Source: Palaemon carinicauda (taxonomy: Eukaryota; Arthropoda; Malacostraca; Decapoda; Palaemonidae). Taken from it: DNA of 64,000 nucleotides. The notes beneath the pieces were generated by a model, which searched no databases, was not told the DNA's origin, and saw only the letters and a list, made by a program, of their open reading frames with translations. A program made the position numbers and the translations under genes. Shown piece by piece: positions 35,978-46,878 of this stretch. Numbering within the stretch: position 1 is the first letter of the stretch; every line of letters starts with the position of its first letter. The stretch covers positions 204,599,763 to 204,663,762 of the forward strand of contig NC_090725.1 in NCBI RefSeq assembly GCF_036898095.1, written 5' to 3'.

Positions 35978-36732
35978 GTTATTCGGGACTCTAACTTCAA
36001 AGGTGCCTGTGTTGACCCTAGTGCACAACATAGTGATTTTAGTGCCACCTTGGGACACTACGGACTGTTCTTCTACAAAGGTGAAGTCACATAGACAAAA
36101 ACACGTGTGCCACATGTTTGTAACTTGAAGTGTATATAAGACTTTCTAGAAAGACTTTATAGTTCCTATGGAACTAATGTGTAATGGCAAGTTTTCCTTT
36201 TCAGATTCCACACCCATTTCTATTGATGTCTTAAGTCTATGTTACTGATTGCATTCCATTACATTTTATTGCCTATTGTATGCTAATTCTTATTTAACTA
36301 AATGAAATAGAATTTGTTTACCTGTGCGTCTTATTTCGCCCTCACATTGGAAATAAAAAACACTGTTAGAGAGTTTTACTTACCTCATTATTTGAAAAAT
36401 GGTATGAACAATGTTATAATATTGTTCCTTATTGATACAAACTCATCTAGACTAAGGTAATTTGTTCCAACACATTGTACTTTCTTCTATCTGACCCTGG
36501 GACCAGCAGGTATCTCCGATGCTAGGTGAGTTCCTTTATCAAGTAACTTCAAGATGTTCCTTACGTCCAATAGGACTCCTCCCCGGGGGGGGACATAATA
36601 TATGCTTATCTGTAGTGACATGTAATGGAAATGTCACAGGTCTCTGTGGTCATCAGACCAAAGGAATATTGTCTAGAAGTCGAAGGCACTACAAAAGAGA
36701 AAAATCCACGATACATTAATTCTCTGGTACAC
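35978..36732 (+). other. D2-C 3' noncoding region
   Basis: No supported frame. It contains a GGAAATAAAAAACAC motif near 36347 that could serve as a poly(A) signal. It ends with the block ATTAATTCTCTGG just before the ICR, shared with the other copies. Confidence 0.55.
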
Positions 36733-36826
36733 TTCCATCAGGACGACATGGCCTGAGCCCAAAAAACTGATTTTGAGCGAAGCGAAAAATCTATTTTTGG
36801 GTGAGATAGCCATGTCGTCCTGATGG
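36733..36826. repeat. D2-C ICR
   Basis: Complement of the left end (CATGGCCTGAGCCCAAAAA) joined to complement of the right end (CTGATTTTGAGCGAAGCG), ending GTCGTCCTGATGG. The CTGATTTT start matches the CAAAATCTG terminus unique to this copy, whereas other copies have CGGATTTT and CAAAATCCG. Confidence 0.88.
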
Positions 36827-36907
36827 ATCCGCCCTTGTTCTCTATTCAGGCCTTGACAGGCCCCTCCCAATCTTATTGTATCATGGAGGTTGGCCTAGAC
36901 GCCGGAA

Positions 36908-37289
36908 GGAATGAGGAAGGCGCGCAACGGTGACGTCAACCAAGATGGCGGCTAAGATGGCGGCGGTTATGACGTCACTGAGTACCGTAACAGTAACGGA
37001 GGAGGAGAACTTAGGAACGGCTCCTCCCTTATCTTGCCACGCTTCCCCTTCGAAGCGTAAACGCTATGTGGCATGTCAAGCATACGTCCCCTGTTATTAT
37101 ACGATATCCTAAAGGGAAACCTTATGGGTACTCGCGCCAGAAGTTAGAATTCTGTGAAACCTTTAGTTTAATTCTCTGGGAATATCTACTGTAGTCATAT
37201 ATACCCTAAGGAAGCTCTTGAAGGAACCTTCCATCAGGACGACATGGCTATCTCACCCAAAAATAGATTTTTTGCTTCGTCAAAATCTG
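36908..37289 (-). repeat. D2-C right ITR
   Basis: Inverted partner of 28443-28806, followed by the right-end extension CTATCTCACCCAAAAATAGA through AAAATCTG that exists only at right ends and in ICRs. Confidence 0.88.
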
Positions 37290-37494
37290 TTATTTAAGCA
37301 AACTTACCCACCAGCCCTATCCCTCTTGAAGTCCTACCTCCAAGCAAAGTGAGCGCAATCACAAGTGTGTGAGTGGGGGGGGGGGAGTAGCAAGCTACCC
37401 TCCCCTACCCCCGCTAACTAACGGTATGGGTAGTTAACCCTCGTTAAAATTTAATGGCTAGTCATTTCAGCTACGCCGAAATTGATATCCCTAT
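37290..37494 (+). repeat. D1-b terminal spacer between D2-C and D2-D
   Basis: Resumes the D1 terminal repeat interrupted at 28442 and matches the D1-a spacer (4537-4740), for example GAAGTCCTACCTCCAAGCAA against GAAGTCCTGCCAGAAAGCAA. Its right arm is interrupted by D2-D at 37495 and would lie beyond the window. It holds a G run of 11-12 near 37376. Confidence 0.8.
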
Positions 37495-37866
37495 TTTTTG
37501 GGATCAAGCCATGTCGTCCTGATGAAAGTTCATAAAAGTAGCTTCCTAAGGGATATATGTACTACAGTGATATTCCCAGAGAATTCACCTTTCGGTCTTC
37601 AGAATTCTAACTCCTGGCGCGAATATCCTTAAAATATCTCTCAAGGATATCGCATAATATCAGGGATGTATTCTTGACACCCCACATAGCAATCTTCACC
37701 CCGAATAGTGTTTACGCTTCGAGGGGTAAAGTGGCAAAAATAGAAGGGGAGCCGTATCAAGGTTACCCTACTTCCCATACTACTATTGAGTATCGAGATG
37801 GCGCCATATCCAAGGTGGCGAACATTCCTAATTCTGTAGCGATTTCGCACTGTGGTGTTTCCTGTT
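37495..37866 (+). repeat. D2-D left ITR
   Basis: Closely matches the left ITR of D2-A including the inner part (TACTACTATTGAGTATC, about 37781-37797). The first block differs slightly, GGGATC in place of GGGCTC. Confidence 0.8.
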
Positions 37867-38099
37867 GATCTAACTTTTTCGATCGTTTTATAAGGATTAT
37901 TATGCAATCTCCAGCTTCTTTCGCCTCTGGAAAGTTGAGTATTGATTCTTTACAATGTGTATATTTTAGCTCCTGTTTCACAGTGAAATTAGAGAAATTT
38001 ACTGTGATTAGGAGCTAGGCCTGTTACCTGAGGGGCCATTGTCTGTCGTTCGTTAGGCACGTGGTATTTAGTTAGTAGAACGACATTCCCGGTTGAAAT

Positions 38100-38457
38100 T
38101 GATGGATTATCATTATAATTATTTACATATACAGTATATATATGATTATCATTGTTATATGTACCTTTATTGCTAGTACACATTTAGCATATATGTTGTG
38201 TTAGGAATACATGTATGCAAGTATTCTTGTTTATTGGAGCATAGGGAATACTATGTAGCATTTATATAATCTCATGTGGCATGCATTTCATATTTTAATT
38301 ATCTGGTATTATTGCAACCAGTCTTTCCCGTAGCCCGCCACTGTTCACAGCTCCTCCAGTGTATTACGTTTATTTTGATTATTTTCACTCATTATATCGC
38401 TTAAGAACTTACGCAAGTGTTTCTGTGAAAACCTTACTTACTTAATGATAACTAAGA
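38100..38457 (+). repeat. Gypsy 5' LTR
   Basis: 358 bp, nearly identical to 49637-50003. It starts TGATGGATTATC and ends TAATGATAACTAAGA. Differences include the 9-bp piece TTTATATCT near the end that is present only in the 3' LTR. Confidence 0.9.
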
Positions 38458-38475
38458 TGGCGCAGTGATTGATTT
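38458..38475 (+). promoter_or_regulatory. Gypsy primer-binding-site candidate
   Basis: TGGCGCAGTGATTGATTT follows the LTR directly. TGGCGC-type sites pair with the CCA end of a tRNA in many Gypsy elements. I did not assign the tRNA. Confidence 0.5.
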
Positions 38476-38933
38476 GCCATAAGTGAATTTCGATCATTTA
38501 GTGAACTTCTTCAACCGGCCTGGACAATGCAAGAAGTGTTTGTGTTCATCGTAACCAAGTTAGTTAGCAGTTGTGAACCAGAACTTCGTTTGGATGTATA
38601 CACTGGCAGTGACTTTGTTTTGTGATTACAGTGACTCTATATAAGGCTGTGTTTATTTTAGCAATCTGAGATTAGGGCTAATGTGCGTCGGCCATCTGCA
38701 GATTCCGGAACAAGAGCGTCACATTCATACTCAGCTGCGTTCGAGGGGAGACTAACGGCTCTCGCTTTGCATGCAACAGCCACGGCAGTCACAGTGTTAC
38801 CAGATACAGCATAGCTCTGTTGCCTCGAGCTATTGTACTCGGTGATTGGCTAACGTTTGTGACGTCATTGTGACGTTACCACTGACGGCATTGAGTGATA
38901 TTTTCTCTTGGATTTCGTGAGATTTTTCTATTT
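38476..38933 (+). other. Gypsy 5' untranslated region
   Basis: Between the primer-binding site and the first in-frame ATG of gag (38934). No supported coding. Confidence 0.6.
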
Positions 38934-40522
38934 ATGCCGCCGAAACACGATAAAGGAAGGAGACCAAAGACTTCTGAGGTTTCTCCCCCACCATCCCCAA
39001 CCCCAACTGACATGACGTCATCTCCAACTCATTCAAGATCTATTTCTGCTTCACCAACCCCTTCAACCTTGGATTTTATCTGCAAAATGTTTGAATAGCC
39101 TACATGGATAAAAAAGATGAAGAAGAAGAAAACAGGATGAAGAAAGAAGAAAAGAAGACAATGTCAGACATCAGGAAGAATTCAAAGCATTAATTGAAGC
39201 TATTACTGGTCCCAGGCATACCCTACCCCAAGCAAGTGGTATAGGGCCCCCTACCCCAGCACCATCGTCTGCAAGTGTTCTCGAAGTGCCTAATTCAGCT
39301 GTGCAAACACCTAAGGTGACAGTAAATTTGCCTCCACCATTAACCCATGATGTTACTTATAGGCAATACACAGAATGGAAGCAGAGGTGGAAGGATTATG
39401 CTGTTATGGTAGATTTGGATAATTTACCTCAACCTAAGCAGTTGATACAGCTAAGAGCATGTCTCAGTGTTGAGATGAGACACTTATTAGAACACAATTT
39501 GGGTATTCCACCAGACTCAACTATGCTTTTGGATGATGTTTTATCTCATATCGAAACTTATATAAAGGGTCAGCAGAATGAAGCACTTCGTCGGTTAGCT
39601 TTTACTCAATGCAAGCAAGCAGAAGGCGAGTCATTAACAGATTTTTTCGTTCGTTTACAACAGCTCTCAGAGGAGGTTGATTTATGTAAAGGCGTTAACT
39701 GTGTGGAGGCCCCAATGAAACATGCTATTTTGGTTGGCATAAGGAATGAAGAACTCACCAAGAAGCTCATTAGCATGCCAACAACAGCAACATTTGAGGA
39801 AGTGAAGCTGACTTGCAGGGCTTTTGAGGCTGCAAAGAAGACAACGACAGAGCTAAAAGCTCCACAGACTTCAGTGCGTGCCGTGTCAAACTACAAGAAG
39901 TTAAAGAAGGCATTTGCTAAGCCGGAGCAACCTAAGAAAAATCATCAGCAGGAGAAAACTCCTTCTTCAAGCAGCAGATGCAAGAATTGTGGTCAGCAGC
40001 ATAATAGTGACACGTTTAAGGCAGTATCTCACAAGTGCAGGAACTGTGCTAAAAATGGCCATTTCCCATATACTGGCGCATGTCCCGCATTGGCTAAGGA
40101 GTGCCGAATTTGCCATAAATTTGGCCACTATGATGTTTGTTGTGCACAGAAAAAGTCAAAGGGATCAAGGGAGTCGAAAGATTTAAAGGAAACCAAATTG
40201 AACACCGTCAAGATATCTTCTCCAGCCATACGTTCAGTTAATTTACGTCCCCTAAGTTGTCCCTCACCACCTATCAATTTACATGTCACATATGGCAGTA
40301 AATCAGGGAAGATCAATGTTATCCCTGATACTGGTGCAGATACTACTATTTTTGGAGTGCAACACTTACAAGCATTGGGTATTGATGTCAAGGAATTGTC
40401 TCCGCCCCCTGAGTTGCAGTTTTCCAACGCCGATGGATCACCCATGGAAGGTAACGTCTTGGGATCAATGGAGGCCGTCATGACTTATAGTGATATCTCA
40501 TACAAGGGGTATATTGATGTTC
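38934..40522 (+). pseudogene. Gypsy gag and start of protease
   Basis: The start ATG at 38934 opens a Ser/Pro-rich N-terminus. Shifts near 39097-39140 disturb a Glu/Lys-rich coiled-coil-like part. The main frame is then open from about 39148 to the D2-E junction. It has a capsid-like helical region (about 39340-39850) and a nucleocapsid part with a damaged first knuckle, CKNCGQQH, then C-x2-C-x4-H-x6-C (about 40036-40083) and C-x2-C-x4-H-x4-C (about 40102-40140). The aspartic protease motif IPDTGADTT follows (catalytic DTGA at 40327-40338). The frame enters D2-E and ends there, so protease is truncated. Confidence 0.88.
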
Positions 40523-40880
40523 TTTTTGGGCTCAAGCCATGTCGTCCTGATGGAAGTTCCTTAAAGGCAGCTTCTTAGGGTATATTACAACTACGGCGAT
40601 ATTCCCAGAGAATTTACCTTAAGGTACCCAGAATTCTAACTCCTGGAGCGAGTATCCCTAAAAAAGACCTTAGGGATATCGTAAATATCAGCGGACGTAT
40701 TCTTGACACGCCACATAGCAATCTATACCCCGAATAGAGTTAACACTTCGTAGGGGTCAAATGGCAAGAAAACGAAAACGATAAGAAAAAGGGGGAGCCG
40801 TTCGTAAGGCATCTCTCCTCCCCGTTTCGTAAGCGTGCCCTGCGCCGCTCGCGGCGCCATCTGTATTCCTTTTTGCGTAG
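40523..40880 (+). repeat. D2-E left ITR
   Basis: Starts TTTTTGGGCTCAAGCCATGT. The inner block CCCTGCGCCGCTCGCGGCGC (about 40838-40857) is found reversed near 48955-48975. Confidence 0.88.
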
Positions 40881-43077
40881 CTATACAACTCGGTGTTTTT
40901 CCCTGTGTTTCTACCAAAATCTTGGATTTACTCTCATATTATGCTTTCTCCAACTTCTTCTGCTTCGGATAAGTTGAGTACTATTTCTTTTATGTATAAA
41001 TGTAGGCTCTTGTTTAAAATTGAAGTAATTAAAAGAGTTATCTTTGATACAAGAGCTGTTGCCTGCTGGAGGCGTCATGGACGCTGTCGCTCGCTAGAAT
41101 AGGATTTATTTGTTAGCAAGAGCGACGTTCCCAGCCCCCTGCGCTTTAATAATTAGCTGCTTAGCTTAATTAGGAATTCTGTTCTGATGCGATAGTAGTG
41201 CGCCTGGCGAAAGATTTGCCTAGGCTGACCAACACTAGTCTTCGTAGCCTAGTTGTTGGTCCTTGTACTTCCTGCATGATAATGAGTCTTCCAAGTGTGA
41301 TTTTATATTGCTTAAAGCGTTAGGCAACGTTATACATATTAGCCCTTTTTCGAGTATTTTCCAAGATAGTATTGGAGTGAGTTTCGGTGATTTAGGTAAT
41401 CGATTCTCTTAGTGCCTAGGCTAGGTTGTCTTAGGTCATTATAATATTATCTGTTTCCCCGTTTGCTCCCTTCTCTTCGGGGAAGGGGCAAACCCTTTCC
41501 CTCTGTTTAAGCCTTAGGCTTAACTCTAGTGGTTTGTTTGAATTAATTTTCAAATATAACTATACTGGAGTAGTACTGTACCTTCCTGCTCCAACTGAAT
41601 TGGTTCAGAGGGGGACAGTACAGCAGTGTATTAGTCTGAGTCCGTGTTGGTCTAGCGTGGGGCAGAGTCTCCCTTGCTGCCTGACACGGGCATAGGAGGT
41701 TTATCCTCCTTGAATCACCTTGGAAGGTTTCGATAGTTATGATCCCTTCGCTCGGTGACCCCTCAGACTTGTCCTATTTGCTGTTCTGGGTTCGGGATAT
41801 GTTCCCTTTCCGGAATAGCAATTCCTTCCTTGCCTTGGTTTTGGGGAGGCAGCCAGTAGTGCCGGCCTCCCTCCCTGGATTTCTCTGGCTGAGATGAGCT
41901 TTCTTAGTTTGGAATGATCCTTAACCAAGGCAAGGTTGGACAGGACCCTCTGTCCTTCCCTTCTATTTTTCCGTTTCCTTTGTGTCAGTCGTCTCACATC
42001 CGTACCTAGCATAGGTTAGGATGGGGAGCTGACGTGGTCCCCTGTCGGCCGGCAGAGTGTGCCGACCGGCAGAGACCCTATCTCTTGAGTGCTGCCCGGT
42101 CCTTTCTTGGTCCCTCAACCGCTGCCGGCTGTAAATTCAGTAAGCAGTGGTTAGGAAGCCTGACTTAGTGTCTCCCCTTCCTCTCGGCACTCTTTCGGGT
42201 GCCGGGCGTAGAGGTTCATAGCCTCTTAGCCCGGCACTCATTCTGTTGTCTTCTTATGTGTTGTCCTTGCCGTCTGCCGGCCTAGGGGCCGGCCGTCGGT
42301 AAGGGGTGTTCTCTAGTTCTCTTGCTGTCGGTCGGCGGTGGTTATATGCCTTTGCCAGCCGGTCCTTTTGCTCCTCTGCCGGCCGCTATGAGTGGCGGCC
42401 GGCAGCCGAGCGCTACCTGGTGTGGATGCCAGCCGGCAGGGTTTGCTTACCGCTGCCGGCCGGCCTGCTACATTGCTCGGTTAGCCGGCCACTAAGAGTG
42501 ATGGCCGGCAACACGGTGTTACCCGGGTGGCTACGGACCGGCAACCACTGCCGGCCGGTTCAGGCATGGGAACTGGAGTTCTCCCCAATAGGGGTGATCT
42601 GAAGTTGTATACTTGAGACCTACCTTTGAAAAAAGGGGGGGGGGGGGGGGGTACTGACCGGCAAGAGCCGGCCGGCACACCACCCTCATGTACTGTATCA
42701 GTTCTTTCCTGGGTGGTGTATTCTACCAAGGGAGACCATGATATAGTAGGTTACAACACTGTTTTTCTAACCTACTTGTGTTGCCTTGTGCAATCACTTG
42801 GGGTCGCCTTACAAGGTTGAAAAGAGAATTCTTTTCACCTCTAGCCGGAATGGTAAAATCTTACCTTAGGTGTGAGCTACACCTAATTTCCCTCGGGAAA
42901 TATGATCTCTGGTTATTCTAGTAAAGACTAACCACGTGATTTTATGGCTGGTGGGCTTCCACAGGTGATTGTGTGGGTTTCACAAGTAGGTGTCTTTCCC
43001 TTATTCTTTGTGAATGCTCATATATACATGTGAATTGAAATTCACTTGATATTCATGGAAATTTTCTTCTTTTACAG
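40881..43077 (+). other. D2-E leader
   Basis: Noncoding, about 2.2 kb. GCCGGC-like motifs cluster at about 42040-42690 (for example GCTGCCGGCCGGCCTGC). A G run of 18 lies at about 42636-42653. The leader ends in TTCTTTTACAG before gag. Confidence 0.6.
43061..43077 (+). promoter_or_regulatory. Splice-acceptor-like tract before D2-E gag
   Basis: TTTTCTTCTTTTACAG, AG at 43076-43077, joined to an open frame that lacks an ATG before its cysteine-rich start. An in-frame stop lies upstream at 43036. The first exon would therefore supply the start codon. Confidence 0.6.
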
Positions 43078-45036
43078 GAGGAGCATCCGAAATGTGATAG
43101 CGTTTTCTGCAATGTCCGCAGTAAGAACTTTTGCGGACATGTCTCGTGTAGGAGGCACGCGGCTTGCGCAGCCTCCAAGGATGATCATCGCTACTGGGAT
43201 CCGCAGGTATGTGCAGTGTGTACTAACCTGCTATCAGAGGCTTTTGAATCCCCTAGGTCGGCGGAGTCAAGGGATGCAGCGAGGGAGAAGCTCCGTTTAT
43301 GGGTAAGGGGTTTCCAGAAGAACACCACTGGACCTTATCTTCCTAATGAGAAGATGAGGGCATACCTTTTTCCCAAGGCTTCTACTGACGCTGTTGTTCC
43401 CCAGCCTCGGCCGGAGATCCCTCTCGTCCAGATCCCAGTGGAGGAGGATGTTGCGGATGCCATGCAGGACATCCAGCTGGATGACAAGATGTCTGACTTG
43501 TCCGACCGTGCGGAACAGGACCTCCTCGCAGAGGGTGAGGAGGAGGATCAAGATCCGATTGCCGTGGAGGAAGAGGTTTCCGTACCTTCAGACGTTCCGG
43601 TTCAGACCCCTGAACCTATCCCCTCTACTTCGTCCGCTCTTCCAGCAGAGCTGGGACAGGCTCTCTCTTCCATCGTTGGTATGATACAACAGATGCAGAG
43701 GGAGAATAATCAGAAGGCCGCTGCAATGGAGCTCCAGATGCAGAAGATCACAGCATCACGTGGACCTCCAAAGAAGCTCAACGTGAAGGACCTTCCTCTG
43801 TGCTCGGATGCCAACCCGTGGAGATATGCCGAGCACATGCCGATGACGGTCGGGAAGATCGTCATGTCGGAGAAACTGGGTTCAGTTCCCCTTGAGGAGG
43901 TGGAATTCTGGCCCAGCAGAGGGGCCTACCCGGACTGTTATGTCCGTCTGAAGAAGGAGCCGGCCTCGAAGGAGGAGACGGAACCGAAGGAGGTGATCAT
44001 CCTGGATCACTCCAAGGCTCAAGCTACCTTAACATCTACGTTGAAGGAGAGGGGGTTCTCAAACTCTAAAGTTGCTGCTTTGAGTAAGAAGCACCCCTCT
44101 TTCGTATCCTCCCCGGCTAGGGCCTTCCCCTTTATGCAGAAAGGGTTCACGGCCGTTTTGAAGGCGGTTGAAGCTGGCAAACCATGTCCATCTCTGGAGG
44201 AATGCAAGCCATTGTCTTTGGCTTTGCCGTTGGACAACAAAGACTGGAAGGAGGTACACCTCACCTTCTCGGTTGGGAAGTTGGACGCCGATATCGCAGG
44301 TCAACAGTTCGGCGAAAACCTTCCCAAGTTGTCGGAATTTCTCCTACGGAGGGAATTGGATACAAAGGAGCATCTAGCAGCCTCGATGTCTCTCCAGACA
44401 AACATGGAGACAATGGCTAGCGACCCCACGATGCCTGAGATGTTCATGGTAATGGCCAAAATCCATCTGGCCACGGTGACTAAGGACCTCTATTGCTTTG
44501 TCAAAGCGAGGAGGGCCTGCAGGGAGTTTGTGTTCGCCTCGGCCACAGTGAGGCATGAACCCAAGAGACTCATCTCATCCAGCATCTGGTGTAAAGATCT
44601 CTTTCCCAATGAGGTGGTTAAGGAGGTGGTGGACAAGGCAGCCACTGAGAACCGAAATCTTCTCCTTAAGTGGGGCCTGTCCCTTAAGAGGAAGTCTTCC
44701 CCTGATGAGGGCCCTCAGCCGAAAGGAAAGGCGAAGAAATCGAGGTTTTCTTCCCGTCCAACCAAGACTTTCAGACCACAACGTCAGCAGCAGCAACAGC
44801 CAGCTTTGCCTCCGGTGCCACAACTGGTAGCCCAGACCCCGACCACCTTCCAATGGGTACCCCAAGCCGTGTCATCAGCATCCCCGGCATTCAATCCAGT
44901 GTTCGAAGGGCAATCGACCACGTTTCGAGCAAAGCCCAGTGGTGCAGCCAGAGGTTCGGCGAGACGCCCCTCTAGGGGAAGAGGATTCAGAGGTGGTTGC
45001 GGCCAGGGAGGCAAGACTGCAGGGCAGTCAAAGTGA
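43078..45036 (+). CDS. D2-E gag
   Basis: Open from the acceptor (43078) to a stop at 45036, about 652 codons. A cysteine-rich N-terminus comes first: C-x4-C-x7-C-x4-C-x5-C (about 43093-43167), then C-x2-C in PQVCAVC (about 43204-43221). This may bind zinc. Next are WVRGFQKN, an acidic stretch (about 43440-43600), KDLPLCSDANPWRYAEHMPM, KLDADIAGQQFGENLPKLSE (about 44280-44339) and RRACREFVFASATVRHEPKR (about 44509-44568). The C-terminus is Lys/Arg-rich, then Gln-rich, then Arg/Gly-rich (about 44700-45030), as in nucleic-acid-binding tails. It overlaps the RT frame. The start codon is uncertain because of the probable upstream exon. The capsid role is an inference from position. Confidence 0.85.
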   Translation, partial: EEHPKCDSVFCNVRSKNFCGHVSCRRHAACAASKDDHRYWDPQVCAVCTNLLSEAFESPRSAESRDAAREKLRLWVRGFQKNTTGPYLPNEKMRAYLFPKASTDAVVPQPRPEIPLVQIPVEEDVADAMQDIQLDDKMSDLSDRAEQDLLAEGEEEDQDPIAVEEEVSVPSDVPVQTPEPIPSTSSALPAELGQALSSIVGMIQQMQRENNQKAAAMELQMQKITASRGPPKKLNVKDLPLCSDANPWRYAEHMPMTVGKIVMSEKLGSVPLEEVEFWPSRGAYPDCYVRLKKEPASKEETEPKEVIILDHSKAQATLTSTLKERGFSNSKVAALSKKHPSFVSSPARAFPFMQKGFTAVLKAVEAGKPCPSLEECKPLSLALPLDNKDWKEVHLTFSVGKLDADIAGQQFGENLPKLSEFLLRRELDTKEHLAASMSLQTNMETMASDPTMPEMFMVMAKIHLATVTKDLYCFVKARRACREFVFASATVRHEPKRLISSSIWCKDLFPNEVVKEVVDKAATENRNLLLKWGLSLKRKSSPDEGPQPKGKAKKSRFSSRPTKTFRPQRQQQQQPALPPVPQLVAQTPTTFQWVPQAVSSASPAFNPVFEGQSTTFRAKPSGAARGSARRPSRGRGFRGGCGQGGKTAGQSK

Positions 45037-46878
45037 AGTGTCGCCGGTAGGAGGGAGACTACAGTATTTCCGGGATCGCTGGACCTTCGATCCCTGGGCC
45101 CACAGCCTGCTCAAAAATGGACTGGGTTGGAGTTGGTACAGTACTCCGCCCCTGTGCCCTCAATTTTTCCAACACTCCACCCCCGTTTTGGAGGAGTACA
45201 TTCAAGAACTGTTGGAGAAAAAGGTGATCCGGAGGGTAAAGTCCATCAGGTTCCAAGGGAGGCTGTTTTGTGTTCCCAAGAAAGACTCGGGGAAACTCAG
45301 AGTCATTCTGGACTTGTCACCACTCAACAAGTTCATAATGAACCACAAGTTCAAGATGTTAACATTACAACACATAAGGGCCTTACTGCCCAAGCGGGCA
45401 TATACCGTCTCCATCGATTTGTCAGACGCCTATTGGCACGTTCCAATAAGTCGCCGTCTCTCCCCCTACCTAGGATTCAAGCTACAACAAAAACTTTATG
45501 CTTTCAGAGCGATGCCTTTCGGGCTAAACATAGCTCCAAGGATCTTTACGAAGCTTGCGAGCGCAGCGCTCAAACAGTTACGCCTAAAAGGGTTCCAGGT
45601 AGTAGCCTACCTGGACGATTGGTTGGTGTGGGCAGCATCCAGAGCGGAATGCTTGCAAGCTTCCCTACAGGTGATTCAGTTCCTGGAATATCTAGGTTTC
45701 ATGATCAACAGAAAGAAGTCTCGTCTTTCTCCAGCTCAGAGGTTCCAGTGGTTGGGAATTCACTGGGATCTAGTGTCACACCGTTTTTCCATTCCAATGT
45801 CGAAAAGGAAGGAAATAGCGGGGTCTGTCAAGAGACTTCTAGGTTCCGAGAGGATATCAAGACGCGAACAAGAGAGGGTTCTGGGCTCTCTTCAGTTCGC
45901 ATCAGTAACAGACCCAGTGCTAAGAGCACAGCTAAAAGATGCAGCGGGAGTTTGGAGAACCTTTGCATCAAGAGAGCGAAGAGACTGGAAGAGACCGGTC
46001 CCACTTCGGCTACGTTCTCTTCTCAGACCGTGGTCTCAAGCCAGTCGTCTAAAGAGGTCAGTACCTCTTCAGCCACCCCCCCCCCGTCAGTGACAATCCA
46101 CACAGACGCCTCAAAGGTAGGGTGGGGAGGTCACTCCCATCGGAAAAAAGTGCAAGGGACCTGGTCCAAGCTATTTGGGACTTTTCACATAAACTTTCTA
46201 GAAGCTATGGCAGTGCTTCTTACCCTGAAGAAAGTATCCCCTCGTCACTCGATCCATGTAAGGTTGGTACTGAACAGCGAGGTGGTAGTGAAATGTCTGA
46301 ATCGGCGGGGATCGAGATCTCCACCTCTCAACCAGGTAATGATAGCTATATTCCGACTGGCGGAGAAGAAGAAGTGGCACCTGTCAGCAGTTCACCTTCA
46401 AGGAGTCCGGAATGTGACCGCGGACGCTCTATCCAGGGTTACACCGATAGAGTCGGAATGGTCCCTAGACGCAGGATCATTCTCCTTCATCTCGAATCAA
46501 GTCCCAGAACTGCAGATAGACCTCTTCGCGACGAAGGACAACAAGAAGCTGCCGAGATATGTGTCCCCGTACGAGGACCCCTTGGCGGAAGCAGTAGATG
46601 CGATGTCCCTCGATTGGAACAGATGGTCCAGGATCTACCTGTTTCCCCCTCACAATCTGATGTTGAGGGTCCTCAACAAACTGAGATCCTTCAAGGGAGT
46701 AGCAGCAATAGTGGCCCACAAGTGGCCGAACAGTGTATGGTTCCCTCTAGCTCTGGAACTACGACTAGAGTTTCTACCACTCCCGGACCCAGTTCTGTCC
46801 CAGCAAGTCCAGAAGTCGACTGTCTACGCTTCATTACAGAAAACCCGGACCCTGCAGCTCATGATTTTCTCTCCCTAG
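44939..46878 (+). pseudogene. D2-E reverse transcriptase-RNase H, one frameshift
   Basis: The frame opens at 44939 (no ATG), overlaps gag by about 98 bp in the +1 frame, and runs to 46093. Motifs: RDRWTFDPWAHS, KVIRRVKSIRFQGRLFCVPK, ILDLSPLNKF, LTLQHIRALLP, IDLSDAYWHV, MPFGLNIAPRIFTKL, and the palm YLDDWLVW (YLDD at 45608-45619). It also has LGIHWDL and the thumb-like KRKEIAGSVKRLL. A run of ten Cs (46076-46085) shifts the frame. RNase H continues in frame 1 with VTIHTDASKVGWG (about 46090), LEAMAVLLTLK, VRNVTADALSR, LQIDLFATKDNKK and the linker to LMIFSP at 46878. With a one-base correction the protein would be whole. Its role is to copy RNA into DNA and degrade the RNA. Confidence 0.9.

Larger units (their letters stand above)
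28443..37289 (+). mobile_element. D2-C: full-length DIRS1-like element
   Basis: Runs from TTTTTGGGCTCAAGCC (28443) to GTCAAAATCTG (37289). Flanking D1-b reads AACCTTAGC before and TATTTAAGC after, which joins to the D1 terminal sequence without an obvious duplication. Left ITR 28443-28806, right ITR 36908-37289, ICR 36733-36826. The order is leader, gag, RT-RNase H, YR and 3' region. Gag has two stops, RT two stops and two shifts, and YR two stops and one shift, so it is complete in layout but inactive. Confidence 0.92.

Noticed and set aside
38934..40522. Host zinc-finger gene
   Set aside because: Zinc knuckles plus a DTGA protease motif between LTRs with a TSD are Gypsy Gag-Pol.
44059..45014. 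Minus-strand frames opposite D2-E gag
   Set aside because: Antisense shadows of gag with no family features.
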